Translations under genes and position numbers: made by a program
Shown: positions 1 to 8,297 of the stretch, one piece after another
Layout of the letters: the number at the start of each line of letters is the position of its first letter
Numbering within the stretch: the stretch's first letter is position 1
The notes under the pieces: model-generated
The model's database searches: none
The model's input: the letters and a program-made list of their open reading frames with translations, nothing else
What the model was told of the DNA's origin: nothing
DNA from: an uncultured Spirochaetales bacterium
GTDB lineage: Bacteria; Spirochaetota; Spirochaetia; Sphaerochaetales; Sphaerochaetaceae
DNA: 64,000 nucleotides
Assembly: GCA_944390025.1 (NCBI GenBank)
Contig: CALXOK010000002.1
Coordinates: 1 to 64,000 of the forward strand
Direction of reading: 5' to 3'

Positions 1-509
1 GTTTTATCCTCATTTTCCACAAGTATGCTGACATAATAGGAACCGTCAGTTTCCTTTGTCAGAGTGACAGTTTTGATTTTCCCTTCAAATCTTCTGTGAA
101 AAACAGTTTTCATCCATCCTCTTTTGGGGAAATATGTCATTTGATTTTGGAAATCGACTTTCACATTCTGTGGGAACTGAAGAGACTGTTTTCCTTTTCT
201 GCTCTTGAAGCGGGGATAATGAAAATGCTCCGGATCACGGAAGAAGTTCCTGAATGCAGTGTCAAGATTCATCAAGGCAGCATGAAAACATTGACTGTAT
301 GTTTCCTTCAGCCATGATTTGTTCGCTTTCAGTGTATTCAGGAGCCTGCGAGTGTCATGGAAGTTCTTTGATTCACCACGCCTTCTATATGCCTTGCTTC
401 TGAATTCGAGGGCTTTGTTCGAGACAAAACGTACGGAGCCGAAATCCTGTTCAAGCTCATGTATTTGGTTTTTATCCGGATATACTCTGTATCTGTATGT
501 CTCTAACAT
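1..509 (-). CDS. tnpB: TnpB (IS200/IS605 OrfB family), N-terminal part, runs off left edge
   Basis: An open frame starts at the ATG at 509 and stays open for 169 codons to the window edge, so only the N-terminal part is visible. It begins MLETYRYRVYPDKNQIHELE, typical of the TnpB helix-turn-helix start, and continues with WLKETYSQCFHAAL and the FEGKIKTVTLTKETDGSYYV strand region. TnpB proteins are RuvC-like RNA-guided DNA nucleases carried by IS200/IS605 elements. The RuvC and zinc-finger parts and the overlapping guide RNA at the 3' end would lie outside the window. No tnpA is seen upstream, so the copy is tnpB-only at this end. The two short rightward open frames over this stretch are shadows. 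Confidence 0.85.
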   Translation of the reverse strand, partial: MLETYRYRVYPDKNQIHELEQDFGSVRFVSNKALEFRSKAYRRRGESKNFHDTRRLLNTLKANKSWLKETYSQCFHAALMNLDTAFRNFFRDPEHFHYPRFKSRKGKQSLQFPQNVKVDFQNQMTYFPKRGWMKTVFHRRFEGKIKTVTLTKETDGSYYVSILVENEDK

Positions 510-590
510 GGTAATATTATATTACAAAAAGAAATAAATTACAACATTCTGCTTTCATCTCACGCCTGAAGACGGGAGAATTCCCGCAGA
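1..590 (-). mobile_element. IS200/IS605-type element, left end
   Basis: The partial tnpB is preceded on its 5' side by two overlapping imperfect palindromes at 559-578 (CTCACGCC-TGAA-GACGGGAG) and 573-586 (CGGGA-GAAT-TCCCG). These look like the subterminal hairpins at the ends of IS200/IS605 elements. The outer boundary must lie between about 587 and 596, because the T-tract of the neighbouring ygeY terminator begins there. The other end is outside the window, so element length and target motif cannot be read. Confidence 0.6.
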
Positions 591-595
591 ATATT

Positions 596-629
596 TTAAA
601 AAGCTGCCCGGAGAAAAACACCGGACAGC
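596..629 (-). terminator. Rho-independent terminator after ygeY
   Basis: On the minus strand GCTGTCCGG and CCGGGCAGC form a nine-pair stem with one G-T pair and a nine-base loop, followed by TTTTT and an AT-rich stretch. It lies 26 bases after the ygeY stop and closes the ygfK-ssnA-ygeY operon. Confidence 0.85.
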
Positions 630-654
630 CCTGTAACTGATGAAATTCTTACCT

Positions 655-1875
655 TCAGTTCTTTCCTTCAAGAACATAAGGAAGCATTGCATAGAACTTT
701 GAGCAGATGACAAGGTCTTCAACTCTGTTGATTTCATTCGGAGCATGGGCCTGAGCCTCATCACCCGGTCCGAATCCGATTGCAGGGATCTTATGGCGTC
801 CTGTGGTTGCAACGAGATTTGTGCTGAATGTCCACTTGTCGACAACAGGCTCCTTCTCAAAGAGTGTCTCATAGTCCTTGACTGCAGCCTCGACAAGAGG
901 ATGATCAGGATTGAGCTTCCATGTCGGGAAGTAAAGCTCCTGCGAATACTCCTTGTTTGTCCAGCCTGTCTTCTCATAGTTGGGCATCTCAACGATGATT
1001 GAATCAGGATCATCGCCTGTAGCCTTGGACACATACTCCCTGACCTGACTGATTGCGAGGTCAGCATCCTCTCCCCATGTTAGACGTCTGTCACAGTAAA
1101 TCATCGCATAGTCTGCAACTGCACACTGGCTCGGCCCCTTGACATCCATCTGGCTGACTGTGATTGTTCCCTTGCCCAGGAAGTTGTCTTCATCAGGCTG
1201 GAGATCCTTGTTGAGCTGCTCAATGGCAAGAGCCGCACGTGCAGCCTTGTAGGCAGCGCTGACACCGCGCTCTGGAGCAGAACCGTGGCAGGAGATTCCG
1301 CGAAGGATGATCCTGATTTCCATTCTTCCTCTGTGTCCGCGGTAGATGCGGCAGCTTGTAGGCTCAGTTGAGACAATCAGATCCGGCTTGAACTTCTCTT
1401 CCTCAATCAGGTACTTCCAGCACATGCCGTCACAGTCCTCTTCCATGACTGTGAATGTGAAGTAAACAGTATATTTTCCGCCATAGCCGAGTTCCTTAAG
1501 GATGCGGCCTGCGGTAATCATGCTGGCAGCACCGCCCTTCTGGTCACTGGCTCCGCGTCCCCAGACCTTGCCATCCTTGATTTCTCCGCTGAAAGGATCA
1601 AAGGTCCAGTTCTTGATATTACCCACTTCAACTGTATCGATATGAGCATCGAAAGCAAGTTTTTCTGGTCCGTTTCCGACTCTTCCGATAACACTTCCAA
1701 GGCCATCAATCCTCACCTCGTCAAAACCGGCTTCCTTGCAAAGCTCAACGATAAGGCGGCATACATCCTCTTCCCTTGAGGAATAGCTCTTGGTCCTGAC
1801 AAGCTTGCTCAGGTTGGTGGCAGTATAGTCCCTGTACTTCTCTGCCAGCTGAATAATCTGTTCGTGAACACTCAT
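655..1875 (-). CDS. ygeY: YgeY-type M20 hydrolase of the purine/selenium-linked cluster
   Basis: 406-residue M20-family metallohydrolase, close to the YgeY/SelM-linked hydrolase group. Metal-site motifs are visible: AFDAHIDTVEVG near residue 75, GRGASDQKGG near 110, EEDCDG near 145, and a final AHAPNEINRVED near the C-terminus. In E. coli and gut anaerobes ygeY sits with ygfK, ssnA, ygeW and ygeX in a cluster linked to anaerobic purine/urate breakdown; the exact substrate is not settled. I chose the ATG at 1875 because GGAGAG lies about nine bases upstream. A start at 1896 would overlap the ssnA stop by four bases and is also possible. Last gene of the operon. Confidence 0.85.
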   Translation of the reverse strand: MSVHEQIIQLAEKYRDYTATNLSKLVRTKSYSSREEDVCRLIVELCKEAGFDEVRIDGLGSVIGRVGNGPEKLAFDAHIDTVEVGNIKNWTFDPFSGEIKDGKVWGRGASDQKGGAASMITAGRILKELGYGGKYTVYFTFTVMEEDCDGMCWKYLIEEEKFKPDLIVSTEPTSCRIYRGHRGRMEIRIILRGISCHGSAPERGVSAAYKAARAALAIEQLNKDLQPDEDNFLGKGTITVSQMDVKGPSQCAVADYAMIYCDRRLTWGEDADLAISQVREYVSKATGDDPDSIIVEMPNYEKTGWTNKEYSQELYFPTWKLNPDHPLVEAAVKDYETLFEKEPVVDKWTFSTNLVATTGRHKIPAIGFGPGDEAQAHAPNEINRVEDLVICSKFYAMLPYVLEGKN

Positions 1876-1892
1876 TTTCTTCTCTCCACTTT

Positions 1893-3236
1893 TCATGACT
1901 TTATTTTATCGACAGTCTTCCAGACCCTTCTGGCAACGGAAGCTGCTTCTTTATAAACACGCTCGGCATCTATATTCCTGAACTGATGGTCTTCAAGGAC
2001 AACCCTGCCATCCACGAGAACTGTATGAACCGCATTCGAGCTGATGCCCCATACGAAGTGTGTTGCAGCGTTTTCAGAAACAAACGGTGTCGGATTCTGG
2101 TAATCAAGGAGCACCAGATCTGCTGTATATCCAGGCTCAATGCGTCCCCATTTCCTTCCGTCATTGAAAATCCTCTCAACCAGTGTGTTGCCTCTTGCAA
2201 GAGCCCTGACGAAGTCTGCCGGCCACCATGGACCGCCTTCATCCTTGTGTTTGAAGAAGCCTATCTTTATTTCCTCAAACATGTTGCCGCCACAGCCGTC
2301 AGTTCCCAGAACGAGGTTCTTCACATCAGTGATGTTCTTCAGATAGCCGACATGGTTGTTCATGTTGCTTCTGGGGTTATGGGCAAGGAATGCATCATGG
2401 CTGTTGATGGTGGCAATCTCATCCCTGCTGAGATGAAGGGCATGGACAAGAAGAGTCCTGTCCGTGATAAGGCCATGCTCCTCAAGGCGCGCGACAATAT
2501 CCTTGTTGTAGATGTGATGTGAATGAATGACATCATATTTGTCTTCAGCCACATGCAGATGCATGCCGCGGCCTGTCCTGTCGCAGGCTTCTTTCATCAT
2601 CTCAAGTGCTTTATCAGGGAGAGTGAACGGAGCATGACCTCCAATCATGGCCTCTACAAGGTTGATTCCTTTCTTCTTTCCTTCTTCACACTCAAGGGCG
2701 AATCGGACATTTTCCTCCACTCCCTCCTCTACTTCCTTCATTCCGCCATTGCGGTCAGTGACCTCGTAGCAGGTTGCACCCCTGATTCCGATATCCTTCA
2801 TTCCCTTTGCGATGGTTGACAGGCTTCCCCCGATATATGAAGGAGAGGCATGATGGTCAATCGCACAGGTGGTGCCGCTTGCAATCGCATCAAGCGAGCA
2901 GATGAGAGATGAATAATAGCAGGCCTCTTCATCAAGACCTCTGTCAAGGCGCCACCACCATTCCTTCAGCACCTGGATGAAATCCGTCTGAGGTCCTGCT
3001 GAAATAAGCATGCCCCGGCTCAGACCTGAATAATAATGATGATGAGAGCATACATTTCCGGGGATGAGCGTCTTTCCTCTGCCGTCTATGACGGTGTCTG
3101 CGCTCACTCCGTAAGCGGCTCCTGAACCTACAGCCTTTATCACGGAATCCTGAATGACGACATCTGCATCCTCAATGATCTGGACAGGATCCATTGTCTG
3201 AAAGATGCGCACTCCCTTGATAACTGTCACTGCCAC
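1893..3236 (-). CDS. ssnA: SsnA-type aminohydrolase
   Basis: 447-residue amidohydrolase-superfamily enzyme. Metal ligands are seen in SHHHYYSGLSRGM (about residue 62), in HLHVAED and LVHALHL, and in GTDGCGGNMFEE (about residue 311). SsnA is a guanine-deaminase-like protein found beside ygfK and selenium-dependent molybdenum hydroxylase genes, where it acts in purine catabolism; the substrate is inferred. I start it at the GTG at 3236 because AGGAGG lies nine bases upstream, overlapping the ygfK stop. A longer frame reaches an ATG at 3263, inside ygfK. Tight spacing shows translational coupling with both neighbours. Confidence 0.85.
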   Translation of the reverse strand: MAVTVIKGVRIFQTMDPVQIIEDADVVIQDSVIKAVGSGAAYGVSADTVIDGRGKTLIPGNVCSHHHYYSGLSRGMLISAGPQTDFIQVLKEWWWRLDRGLDEEACYYSSLICSLDAIASGTTCAIDHHASPSYIGGSLSTIAKGMKDIGIRGATCYEVTDRNGGMKEVEEGVEENVRFALECEEGKKKGINLVEAMIGGHAPFTLPDKALEMMKEACDRTGRGMHLHVAEDKYDVIHSHHIYNKDIVARLEEHGLITDRTLLVHALHLSRDEIATINSHDAFLAHNPRSNMNNHVGYLKNITDVKNLVLGTDGCGGNMFEEIKIGFFKHKDEGGPWWPADFVRALARGNTLVERIFNDGRKWGRIEPGYTADLVLLDYQNPTPFVSENAATHFVWGISSNAVHTVLVDGRVVLEDHQFRNIDAERVYKEAASVARRVWKTVDKIKS

Positions 3237-3249
3237 TGTAATATCCCTC

Positions 3250-6200
3250 CTAGTCTGCATCAACCCTGTTTAGCAGGTACGGATAAGAGATGAAGATCTC
3301 GCTGATGAGGCAGAGAATGTCCTCGTCAATGTCTATCTCCAGCTCACGCTCACTGTTTATCACTCCCTTCTTCACTTCTCCTCCAAGACGGACCGTGACG
3401 GTGTCACCTTCAGTGAAGAAACCGTCATTCGTGCTGTCAAGGAAGTCCTTTTCGCTGGAGAAAAGCGTGAACTTCTTCTTGTACGGACCGCCGCTGTACG
3501 GGCAGAATGTCTCACAGTTGCCGCATTCATTGCAGTATGCATCAAGGTGGACAATCTGGAATGGATCATCAAACCTCTCGTAGGAACGCATGTCAATGGC
3601 AACGTTGGCACGGTTAGGACAGACATCGACACACTTGTTGCAAAGATACGAACACTCAAGGCAGCGTCCGGCTTCTCTTCTCAGGAAATCTTCTTCGCTC
3701 CTGACTTCATTCTCCAGTGCGACATGCGTCTTCTTCATGACAAGCTGGGCAAAGTACTCATTCTCCTTCTGGGTGTACTCCTCGCCTGTCATCTCGTCAT
3801 CATCATCTTCTTCCTCTTCATCATGGCAGTGGCATTCCTCGCCATCTTCATGATGATGATCATGACAATGACACTCGTCTCCATGCTCGTGATCATGACA
3901 GCAGCAGTCTTCATCTTCTTCCTCGTCTTCCTGACCGAGTTCTTCAAGAGTGAGGTCGATACACTGATCCACTGCATGCCGGCTTGAAGCCATGGCGCGC
4001 ACAACTGTTGAAGGTCCGCTTACGCTGTCTCCTACAACGAAGACATGGTCTCCTGCCAGATAGTCGCCCATTTTCTCAAGCTCAAGACCTTCGAGAAGCG
4101 GACTTGAGACCTTCTCACCGATTGCACTGATCAGAAGATCACATTCGAGAGTTATTCTCTCTCCTGTGTCCACAGGACGGGCACGTCCGGACTCATCCCT
4201 GTCGCCGAGTTTCATGACAGCCAGAGTGAGAACTCCGTCGTTGAAGCTGACTGGGTTGCACAGCAGATGGAAGCTGACTCCGTCCTTCTGGGCTTCAATG
4301 AACTCCTCTGCATCACATGGCATCTCATCCCTGCTTCTTCTGTAGACAAGGGTGACACTGCTTCCGGCCCTGACTGCGGCACGGCTTGCATCCATTGCAG
4401 TGTTTCCACCGCCCATGACAACAACCTTGCCGGACTTCATCACAGGCTTTCCTTCCTTGAATGCCTTGAGGTAGCTGACAGCATCAATGATCTTTCCGTT
4501 TCCGCTGACACGGCTGTCATTGGGTTTTTCAGCGCCGAGCGCATAGAAAATCCAGTTGTATCCTTCTGCCTTCAGACTTTCAGAAGTAAGGGAATCAGGA
4601 TCAGCACCGAAAACCATCTTCACGCCATTTGAAGCGATGAAGTCCACATCCTTCTGGACAATATCCTCAGGAATACGGAATTCAGGAATGACATTGCGTA
4701 CCACACCGCCAGCCTTATTCTCTCTCTCAAGAAGCGTGACGTCAAACCCGGCACGGGCAAGGAAAAGTGCCGCACTGAGTCCGGCGGGTCCTGCTCCGAC
4801 AACAGCCGCCCTGACATCGGCAGGCTCTTCAGGAGACGACCAGATTTCATCAAGGTACTCCTGCTGTCCCTTCTGGGCTGCAAGCTGCTTGATTTTCCTT
4901 ATTGCGATTGCTCCTTCATAATCCATTCTTGAGCAATGCCTCTGGCACTGATGGTCACATATCCATCCGGTGATATTCGGTAAAGCATTCTTATCGAGGA
5001 TGACAGCGAGTGCCTCTGCATAGCGCCCTTCTCCCATAAGGTAGACGTACTCAGGAATATCCTGATGGATCGGACATGCGGCGACACATGGAGCCACATA
5101 GCAGTCAAGAAGAGGGAGCGGCTGGCCAATTTTTACACTGTCAGTTCCTCTGAAGCCCTTATCCGTGAGATTTCCAGGAGTGAGAGCTGCAGAGTTCACT
5201 TTTCTCAGGCGTTCTACATCGATTGACTCCATCGAGGCGCCTTCACTGTCTTTCACAATATTGGCAAGCTGACTCATTTTCATGTAACCGCCCGGGCGGA
5301 GCATGTCTGTGGCGACTGTCACAGGATGAATTCCAGTCTCATAAAGATCTTTCACATTAAAGGCATTGACTCCGCCTGAATAGGAGACTGGCAGCTTACC
5401 CTCAAACTCCTCACTGAGTTTCAAAGCGACTGATGTTGAAATCGGGAAGAGAGCACGGCCGGACATGTACATCTCATCTCCAGGGAGCACGTTCTGGTTG
5501 TTCACGTTTCCAAGGGTGTTTGTAAGCTTCACGCCAAAGCCCCTGTTCTCTTTCTGAGCAAGAGAGACAAGACGGTGAAGCATCTTCACTGCATCAGGGT
5601 ACTGAAGATCGTGCTCGAAGCTTTCTTTCTTGAGCGTCACATAATCGTATCCGAGGGTATCGAGAATGTGTCTGACCTCATCATAGCCAAGGAGAGTCGG
5701 ATTGAGTTTGACAAAGGTGTCAAGCTTCTTCTCAGTGAGCATGTATGTGCAGATTGCCTCTATTTCTGCAGGCGGGCAACCATGCATGGTTGACAGCGTC
5801 ACTGATGGAGAAATCCTGCGGCTGATGAGTCCGAGTTTAGCGATGACCTTATCCTGCTTGCCATCCCATGGAGTATCCTTGAGCAGGCCTTCAGAGAGTG
5901 CTCTCTTAAGCTCTTCGATATACTGTGAGAACTTTCCATCGATATCAGCATCTTCCATCGATGCAATGAAATGCTGCATCTTCTCACTCTTTATTCCTTC
6001 AAGATTGTAACCGACCGACATATTGAAAATGAAGGACGGCTCACTCCAGTCATCAGCCATCAGCATGTCAAGCAGATGAACTGCGATCCAGGCTTTCAGA
6101 TACTCATCAAAAGCCTTTGGAAGCGTGTATTCCGTTGACCATTCAACGTTATAGCCCTCATCACGGGCATCGATGCATGGTTTTGCAATCTCAAGCGTGT

Positions 6201-6465
6201 CCATAATCTGGACTGTCTTGAGTTCTATGAACCTTGCTCCTGTGAGGAATGAGGTGACAATGTTCTGGGCAAGCTGAGTGTGAGGTCCTGCTGCAGGGCC
6301 AAGTGGCGTTGTCATCTTCTGGCCGAAGACCTTTATCACAGTCTTCCTGTCATCTTTATAGAAGCTGTCATAGGGAATTGAAAAAATCGAATTCTGGCCT
6401 CTGAGTTCAGAGAAAATCCTCTCCAGCAGACTATCAAATGGAACACTTCGCATTCTGTCAGACAT
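3250..6465 (-). CDS. ygfK: YgfK-type multidomain flavin/Fe-S oxidoreductase with a His/Cys/acid-rich insert
   Basis: 1071 residues; E. coli YgfK is about 1030. Order: a dihydropyrimidine-dehydrogenase-like FMN barrel (TTPLGPAAGPHTQLAQN near residue 50), a GltD-like cysteine domain (CVAACPIHQDIPEY near 455, then CDHQCQRHC), FAD site VVGAGPAGLSAALF near 555, NADPH site GGGNTAMDASRA near 685, and C-terminal ferredoxin clusters CLECSYLCNKCVDVCP (about 935) and CNECGNCETFCPY (about 980). The family is required in bacterial urate and xanthine use and was first called a selenate reductase subunit; its true reaction is not fixed. Between the NADPH domain and the ferredoxin, residues about 840-894 are an unusual His/Cys/Asp/Glu-rich stretch. 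Start at 6465: AGGAG lies eight bases upstream. First gene of the operon. Confidence 0.9.
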   Translation of the reverse strand: MSDRMRSVPFDSLLERIFSELRGQNSIFSIPYDSFYKDDRKTVIKVFGQKMTTPLGPAAGPHTQLAQNIVTSFLTGARFIELKTVQIMDTLEIAKPCIDARDEGYNVEWSTEYTLPKAFDEYLKAWIAVHLLDMLMADDWSEPSFIFNMSVGYNLEGIKSEKMQHFIASMEDADIDGKFSQYIEELKRALSEGLLKDTPWDGKQDKVIAKLGLISRRISPSVTLSTMHGCPPAEIEAICTYMLTEKKLDTFVKLNPTLLGYDEVRHILDTLGYDYVTLKKESFEHDLQYPDAVKMLHRLVSLAQKENRGFGVKLTNTLGNVNNQNVLPGDEMYMSGRALFPISTSVALKLSEEFEGKLPVSYSGGVNAFNVKDLYETGIHPVTVATDMLRPGGYMKMSQLANIVKDSEGASMESIDVERLRKVNSAALTPGNLTDKGFRGTDSVKIGQPLPLLDCYVAPCVAACPIHQDIPEYVYLMGEGRYAEALAVILDKNALPNITGWICDHQCQRHCSRMDYEGAIAIRKIKQLAAQKGQQEYLDEIWSSPEEPADVRAAVVGAGPAGLSAALFLARAGFDVTLLERENKAGGVVRNVIPEFRIPEDIVQKDVDFIASNGVKMVFGADPDSLTSESLKAEGYNWIFYALGAEKPNDSRVSGNGKIIDAVSYLKAFKEGKPVMKSGKVVVMGGGNTAMDASRAAVRAGSSVTLVYRRSRDEMPCDAEEFIEAQKDGVSFHLLCNPVSFNDGVLTLAVMKLGDRDESGRARPVDTGERITLECDLLISAIGEKVSSPLLEGLELEKMGDYLAGDHVFVVGDSVSGPSTVVRAMASSRHAVDQCIDLTLEELGQEDEEEDEDCCCHDHEHGDECHCHDHHHEDGEECHCHDEEEEDDDDEMTGEEYTQKENEYFAQLVMKKTHVALENEVRSEEDFLRREAGRCLECSYLCNKCVDVCPNRANVAIDMRSYERFDDPFQIVHLDAYCNECGNCETFCPYSGGPYKKKFTLFSSEKDFLDSTNDGFFTEGDTVTVRLGGEVKKGVINSERELEIDIDEDILCLISEIFISYPYLLNRVDAD

Positions 6466-6617
6466 CGCATTCTCCTGAATAAAAAGTCTCTTCAGGTAAA
6501 TTGTACCCCAGAACCATGAGAAGTCAACAGAAACTGCAACAAGTTGCAACAATAAAAAATGTTATTGGAGTGTAAATCTCTGCGTTAAAGAGTCACATCA
6601 TCCTGCATCATATCCAG
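6466..6617 (-). promoter_or_regulatory. Upstream region of the ygfK operon
   Basis: About 150 bases between the broken pglZ-like fragment and ygfK. It holds the ygfK ribosome site (CAGGAGA at its left end) and must hold the operon promoter. I see no riboswitch or clear operator. Confidence 0.35.
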
Positions 6618-6710
6618 CTAATCCAAAAACTCTGAAGCTGGCTCATACCAGAAGACGACCCTGTAAGATTCAAATTGCTTTAACAGATTGCGTAGCAGTG
6701 AATCATTCAT
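6618..6710 (-). pseudogene. N-terminal fragment of BREX PglZ (30 codons)
   Basis: An ATG at 6710 overlaps the stop of the preceding ATP-binding gene (AATGAATGA), the usual operon junction. It is followed by 30 codons: MNDSLLRNLLKQFESYRVVF then WYEPASEFLD and TAG. The VVFWYEP...EF pattern near the start is that of PglZ, the alkaline-phosphatase-fold protein of BREX defence loci, which is normally many hundreds of residues long. Everything after residue 30 is missing and the sequence passes into the ygfK promoter. I read it as the stub left by a deletion. The assignment rests on a short match recalled from the family. Confidence 0.5.
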
Positions 6711-8163
6711 TTTTCCCTAGCTCCTTAAGAATCAGCCATCTACCGGATTTGTCCGAGCCACTTCTGATGATATATCCATTCTTTCTCAGCCAAGAAATAT
6801 CTCTCTCGATAGTAGCATCAGAACATGAGAGGACTTTGCTAAGCGTGGAAGCGGTTATGTTGTCAGTCTCCTTGATTAATTGAAGGATTGATTTTCTGCG
6901 GATCAAAAGTCGACTTAGTTTGCTTTCAGTTTCAGGACATACTCCATCATCTTCGCGATTTACTCCCTCATCTTCGCGATTTACTCCCTCATTTTCAGGA
7001 TTTACACCGTCATTATTGGCTTCTTTCTTATGACCCAAAGCAAGTTCAATATTCTCTGGTCTAGATTTCATGATGAGAGTAATCATATCCGGCTGAATCA
7101 GATATTGAGGTCTTGGATTTCCGTTCTCTTTGCAGAAATCAACGATTTTCTGGATGCCTGAACCAAAACGTTCAACTAAACCAGCTCTGAAGAAGCCAAC
7201 TGCGATATTTGGATTGAGCTGCCTCGACTCATGGACTGAAAACAGAGTCTCCTCAGTCCACCCTGAAGGAAACACACATCTGTTGGAGATGCGCATCTCA
7301 TAAGGAGAGACACGTATCGCTATAGGCTGATTAGACATGAAGTTATTGTGCATTAAAGCGTTAAGAATACCTTCCCTCACTGCTTCTCTCGGGTATGGGA
7401 GCGTTTCAACTCTCACAAGGCCGTCATAATCAATAGTTGCATAGAAATACTTCAACACAAGTATCTCTTCTGCCTTCTTCGCAAGAGTCAGGAGTGATCC
7501 GTAAAGTTCATCCTGATAGCGGAGCTGGTTCTTCTCATTGAAGTATCCAAGCTTTATGTGAGCACCTCCGAAGAAGTACTCAGGATGTGGGTGAAACAGA
7601 AGGATTGCAGCCCGTGTCAGTTTGCCGTTCTTGAGCAGTGACATCTTCTCCAGAAGCTCTTTTCTTGAAAGATTCCTGTCATACTCTGTAAGTCTCTTGT
7701 TTCTGATGCCGTCATCAAGAAGTATTCTGAAACTGTTCTCATCAAGATCATCAATGCTCACATTCGGCTCAACGACAGCATCCCATGTGGCAGTGCTTTT
7801 TCTGAGAATGAATTCAATAAGATTGTTTCCCTCAACCAGCTGATTGGTAGAACCGACTCTGATATATACTTTTCCGTCAAAGAAAACAGGCTGCTCCATT
7901 TTAGGAACTATGATTTCAAGGTAATCCTTTCCGTTCTCATTTCTTGCTATAAGAGAAACAAGCAATCCCAGCTTGTTACGGATTGTATTTGGAATATCTT
8001 CAATTCTGGCCTTGGCGTTCTGAATGCCGACAATATTTCCATTGTAATCGATTCCCACATAGAGTCTGCCTCCATCTGTATTTGCAAAAGCACAGATTGA
8101 TTTCAGGTTCAAATCACTCCAGGACTGTTTGAATTCTATATTCTGGTCTTCCCTCATAATCAT
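6703..8163 (-). CDS. AlbA-type (Schlafen-like) ATP-binding transcription regulator
   Basis: 486 residues. The N-terminus (NIEFKQSWSDLNLKSICAFA, NTDGGRLYVGIDYNGNIVG) is an AlbA_2 nucleic-acid-binding domain; the middle has the ATP-binding-like region of COG2865 proteins (REGILNALMHNNF, GFFRAGLVERFGSGIQKI), and the C-terminus a winged helix (ITASTLSKVLSCSDATIERD). Between ATPase-like region and winged helix lie short tandem repeats (EGVNRED, about residues 395-420). Such genes are common in defence islands, including between pglX and pglZ of some BREX loci. Start at 8163: GAGG six bases upstream; the longer frame would use GTG at 8175. Its stop overlaps the pglZ-like stub. Confidence 0.75.
   Translation of the reverse strand: MIMREDQNIEFKQSWSDLNLKSICAFANTDGGRLYVGIDYNGNIVGIQNAKARIEDIPNTIRNKLGLLVSLIARNENGKDYLEIIVPKMEQPVFFDGKVYIRVGSTNQLVEGNNLIEFILRKSTATWDAVVEPNVSIDDLDENSFRILLDDGIRNKRLTEYDRNLSRKELLEKMSLLKNGKLTRAAILLFHPHPEYFFGGAHIKLGYFNEKNQLRYQDELYGSLLTLAKKAEEILVLKYFYATIDYDGLVRVETLPYPREAVREGILNALMHNNFMSNQPIAIRVSPYEMRISNRCVFPSGWTEETLFSVHESRQLNPNIAVGFFRAGLVERFGSGIQKIVDFCKENGNPRPQYLIQPDMITLIMKSRPENIELALGHKKEANNDGVNPENEGVNREDEGVNREDDGVCPETESKLSRLLIRRKSILQLIKETDNITASTLSKVLSCSDATIERDISWLRKNGYIIRSGSDKSGRWLILKELGKNE
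6935..7005. repeat. 21-base tandem repeat inside the ATP-binding regulator gene
   Basis: About three copies of a 21-base unit (TCTTCGCGATTTACTCCCTCA on the plus strand when joined across units), the outer copies diverged. It encodes the repeated heptapeptide EGVNRED in the linker before the C-terminal winged helix. Likely a slippage-prone linker of variable length. Confidence 0.7.
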
Positions 8164-8171
8164 TTTACGCC

Positions 8172-8297
8172 TCACTTGATTGATTTCAGAGCCTTGACAA
8201 GCTTCTGATAGTTCACTTTCACTCCATCATCAAGATTGAACGTCAGATGCTGGATTGATTGCCAGTCCGGATATGGTTGGCAATGAGAGTCTATCAT
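8172..8297 (-). pseudogene. C-terminal fragment of a BREX PglX-like DNA methyltransferase
   Basis: A 41-codon frame begins at an ATG overlapping the stop of the upstream small HTH gene (TGAATG) and ends in LTFNLDDGVKVNYQKLVKAL followed by KSIK. The sequence DLDDGVKVNY near the end is the hallmark C-terminus of PglX-type adenine methyltransferases of BREX loci. The catalytic part is absent. With the PglZ-like stub on the other side of the ATP-binding gene it fits a collapsed BREX operon in the usual pglX then pglZ order. Short match; moderate trust. Confidence 0.5.

Noticed and set aside
96-537. Two rightward open frames at the left edge
   Set aside because: They lie opposite the partial tnpB and have no family resemblance; tnpB has clear conserved motifs on the other strand.
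3547-4004. Long rightward and leftward frames across the YgfK acidic insert
   Set aside because: They are shadows of a low-complexity GAT/GAA/CAT-rich region and have no ribosome sites.
655-6465. Possible in-frame selenocysteine codons in the ygfK-ssnA-ygeY genes
   Set aside because: All three frames run through without internal TGA and no SECIS-like hairpin was found.
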